51,200 nucleotides of DNA from JAVBTT01 sp031550325 (GTDB lineage Bacteria; Bacillota; Clostridia; Oscillospirales; UBA929): contig JAVBOR010000022.1 in the NCBI GenBank assembly GCA_031550325.1, positions 1-51,200 of the forward strand, in the 5' to 3' direction. The notes beneath the pieces are model-generated. The model was given only the letters and a program-made list of their open reading frames with translations, did no database searches and was not told the origin of the DNA. Every line of letters starts with the position of its first letter. The first letter of the stretch is position 1. Positions 49,656 through 51,200 of the stretch are shown here, in pieces. A program made the position numbers and the translations under genes.

Positions 49656-50888
49656 ATGCAGGATTTACAAAAGAAGTTCGCCTCCTTTGCCGAACTGGCC
49701 GTGCGCGTAGGCGTCAATGTGCAAAAGGGGCAGACGCTGGTGATCTCCTGTCCGGTGGACTGCGCGTGGTTTGCGCGCCTGCTGGTCAGGGCTGGCTACG
49801 ACGCCGGCGCGCGCGAGGTCGTGATGCGCTGGAACGACGACGCGGTCACGCGCCAAAAGTACCTGTGCGCCGACAGCGCTGTGTTCGACGAGTGCCCGGC
49901 CTGGGTGCAGCATCTGTACAAGGACTACGCCGCCGAGGGCGCGGCGGTCATCAGCGTGTCCTCTTCCGATCCCGAGAACCTCAAAGGGGTTGATCCCCAG
50001 CTTGTTCAGCGCGCCAACCGGGCCACCGGAGCTGCCCTGAAAAGCTACTGGGACGCGATGATGTCCAACGCGTTTGCCTGGTGCGTGATCTCCGTTCCCA
50101 CGACGGCGTGGGCGCGCAAAGTGTTCCCCGGCTGCGCCGAGGACGAGGCCGTAGACAAGCTCTGGCAGGCCATTTTTCACGCCTCCCGCATCACCGACGA
50201 CCCTGTGGCTGCCTGGAAAGAGCATTTGGCGGCGCTTTCCTCGCGCAGGGACGCGCTTAACGCGCTCAAGCTCACGCGCCTGCACTATCAAAACTCGCGG
50301 GGCACCGATCTGACCATTGAGCTGCCTGAAAAAAGCTGCTGGATGTCGGCGCCCGACAAGACCAAGGCCGGCGTGAGCTTCGTGGCCAACATGCCCACCG
50401 AGGAAATTTTCACGCTGCCGCGCAAAGACGGCGTCAACGGCGTGGTTGTTGCTTCGCGGCCGCTCGTGCTTTATGGGGATCTCGTGAAGGACTTTTCACT
50501 GACGTTTAAGGACGGTAAAATTGTCTCGGTCGAGGCAGCGCAGGGCCGAGAGCTTCTTGAGCGGGCCATCACACAGGACGAGGGCTCCTCGTATCTCGGA
50601 GAGGTGGCGCTTGTGCCGGTGCGCTCGCCCATTTCGGACACCGGCCTGCTGTTTTACAACACGCTGTTTGATGAAAACGCCTCCTGCCATTTGGCGTTCG
50701 GAAGTGCGTATCCCTGCTTTGAGGACGCCGACACCGCCTCCATGGAGACGCTGACCGCGCGCGGCATGAACCAGTCGCCGTCAACGCATGAAGATTTTAT
50801 GGTCGGCACGGCTGATCTCTCGATCATCGGCGTCACAGCCGACGGGCGGGAGGTTCCGGTCTTTTCCGGCGGCAACTTCGCCTTTTAG
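49656..50888 (+). CDS. M29 family aminopeptidase (AmpS/PepS-like)
   Basis: A 410-residue cytosolic metallo-aminopeptidase removing N-terminal residues from peptides. The M29 metal and catalytic residues are in place: ANMPTEEIFT (Glu ligand region), the YLGEVALV Glu, YNTLFDENASCHLAFG (His ligand) and STHEDFMVGTADLSI (His and Asp ligands). Full length for the family. The ATG at 49656 lies seven bases after AAAGGA; the ATG four bases earlier is in another frame. A monocistronic gene bounded by repeat hairpins on both sides. Confidence 0.95.
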   Translation: MQDLQKKFASFAELAVRVGVNVQKGQTLVISCPVDCAWFARLLVRAGYDAGAREVVMRWNDDAVTRQKYLCADSAVFDECPAWVQHLYKDYAAEGAAVISVSSSDPENLKGVDPQLVQRANRATGAALKSYWDAMMSNAFAWCVISVPTTAWARKVFPGCAEDEAVDKLWQAIFHASRITDDPVAAWKEHLAALSSRRDALNALKLTRLHYQNSRGTDLTIELPEKSCWMSAPDKTKAGVSFVANMPTEEIFTLPRKDGVNGVVVASRPLVLYGDLVKDFSLTFKDGKIVSVEAAQGRELLERAITQDEGSSYLGEVALVPVRSPISDTGLLFYNTLFDENASCHLAFGSAYPCFEDADTASMETLTARGMNQSPSTHEDFMVGTADLSIIGVTADGREVPVFSGGNFAF

Positions 50889-50904
50889 CGGCAGACGTCA
50901 CACT

Positions 50905-51106
50905 CAGGCTGTCAAAGAACCAGGGGTTCTTTGACAAAGCGGGGACAGGATCGCATCTTTGTGAAGACACGTATAGAAACGCTTCCCCGGAGTGAATCCG
51001 TGAACGCGTTGTGGTTCTGTCTTTATCGGTTTTCAGAGAAGCGAGGACCTGCCGCCTGAGCCGCCAGGCTCGACGTGAAAACCGATAAAGGACGAGGAGC
51101 GGCCCG
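50905..51106 (+). repeat. Mosaic 3'-end repeat, best-preserved copy
   Basis: In order after the aminopeptidase stop (50888): a TGTCAAAGAACC/GGTTCTTTGACA hairpin (50910-50936), a CGCATCTTTGTGAAGACACG module (50952-50971), a hairpin with loop CCCCGGAGTGAATCCG and stem ACGCTTC/GAACGCGT (about 50979-51008), and the long module closed by CTTTATCGGTTTTC/GAAAACCGATAAAG (about 51021-51090) with internal GCGAGGACCTGCCGCC and GCCAGGCTCGACG. The order matches the other copies when each is read from its gene's 3' end. The first hairpin probably ends the aminopeptidase mRNA. Confidence 0.75.
50910..50936 (+). terminator. Terminator-like hairpin of the aminopeptidase gene
   Basis: A 12-bp perfect stem TGTCAAAGAACC/GGTTCTTTGACA with an AGG loop, 21 bases after the stop. 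No U-tract. Confidence 0.5.
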
Positions 51107-51200
51107 GGGAAAACACCCGAACATGAACAGAATGAAAAATATGCTCGTAACGCTTCCCATTACGGACGGTGTGTGATAAAATGATCTGAATGATCTACAC
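51107..51200 (+). other. End of window, no gene seen
   Basis: Ninety-four bases beyond the repeat contain no supported ORF. TTCCCA and TAAAAT 17 bases apart, near 51147-51175, could be a weak promoter for a gene beyond the window edge. Nothing else is recognisable. Confidence 0.3.

Noticed and set aside
49484..51106. Possible CRISPR array from repeated GAACC/GGTTC units
   Set aside because: Repeats are irregularly spaced, palindromic and few, with no constant-length spacers and no cas genes.
50905..51106. Integron attC-like sites because the elements follow genes
   Set aside because: The GTTRRRY/RYYYAAC core pairs are absent, the neighbouring genes are housekeeping genes on both strands, and no integrase is present.

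Overview
The window is bacterial chromosome, GC-rich (about 60% by eye). Strong Shine-Dalgarno sequences, spoIIE, a divergent long PRPP synthetase, the dgt-dnaG-rpoD cluster and the zapA/U32/maf/mreC/mreD/mrdA/minD cluster point to an endospore-forming, Gram-positive Clostridia-class Bacillota. The exact lineage cannot be read from this sequence. TTG start codons are frequent.

Layout. 1-1080: no clear gene, but the minus strand carries a consensus promoter (806-834) driving a short structured transcript with tiny ORFs, flanked by repeats. 1081-6211 (-): pckG, prs, ksgA and a YabE-like 3D-domain cell-wall protein. 6491-8059 (-): CPBP protease and CYTH protein. 8225-10900 (+): spoIIE and a small membrane protein. 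11335-15660 (-): malQ, trkH, trkA. 15802-15879 (+): a 25-residue Lys-rich ORF followed by a structured repeat. 16140-18861 (-): YitT protein, mrnC, a polytopic glycosyltransferase. 18953-19894 (+): GT2 glycosyltransferase. 20170-24504 (-): a 1444-residue secreted GH3-esterase fusion, divergent from a tetR / TIGR04076 / ABC exporter operon (24890-27817, +). 28044-38812 (-): a long cluster of zapA, U32 peptidase, maf, mreC, mreD, mrdA, minD, mgsA, cdd, pdp and mscS, then rpsT on its own promoter. 38996-50888 (+): flavin reductase, hflX, yigZ, dgt, dnaG, rpoD, PilZ protein, uppP, ftsK/spoIIIE and an M29 aminopeptidase.

How the genes work together. The mre/mrdA/zapA/minD/maf block handles elongation and division. 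uppP and the glycosyltransferases serve envelope lipid-linked chemistry. dgt/dnaG/rpoD is the macromolecular synthesis operon. TrkAH imports potassium. pdp/cdd/mgsA handle nucleoside salvage and the methylglyoxal bypass. The GH3-esterase fusion suggests plant or dietary polysaccharide use.

The most unusual feature is non-coding. A modular family of palindrome-rich repeats lies directly 3' of at least eight genes and uses the same module order in each composite copy. One module keeps its loop while its stem changes in a compensatory way. A second two-copy repeat family (15952-16088 and 38364-38467) shows covarying nested stems. No CRISPR array, rRNA, tRNA, prophage or transposase gene was recognised.
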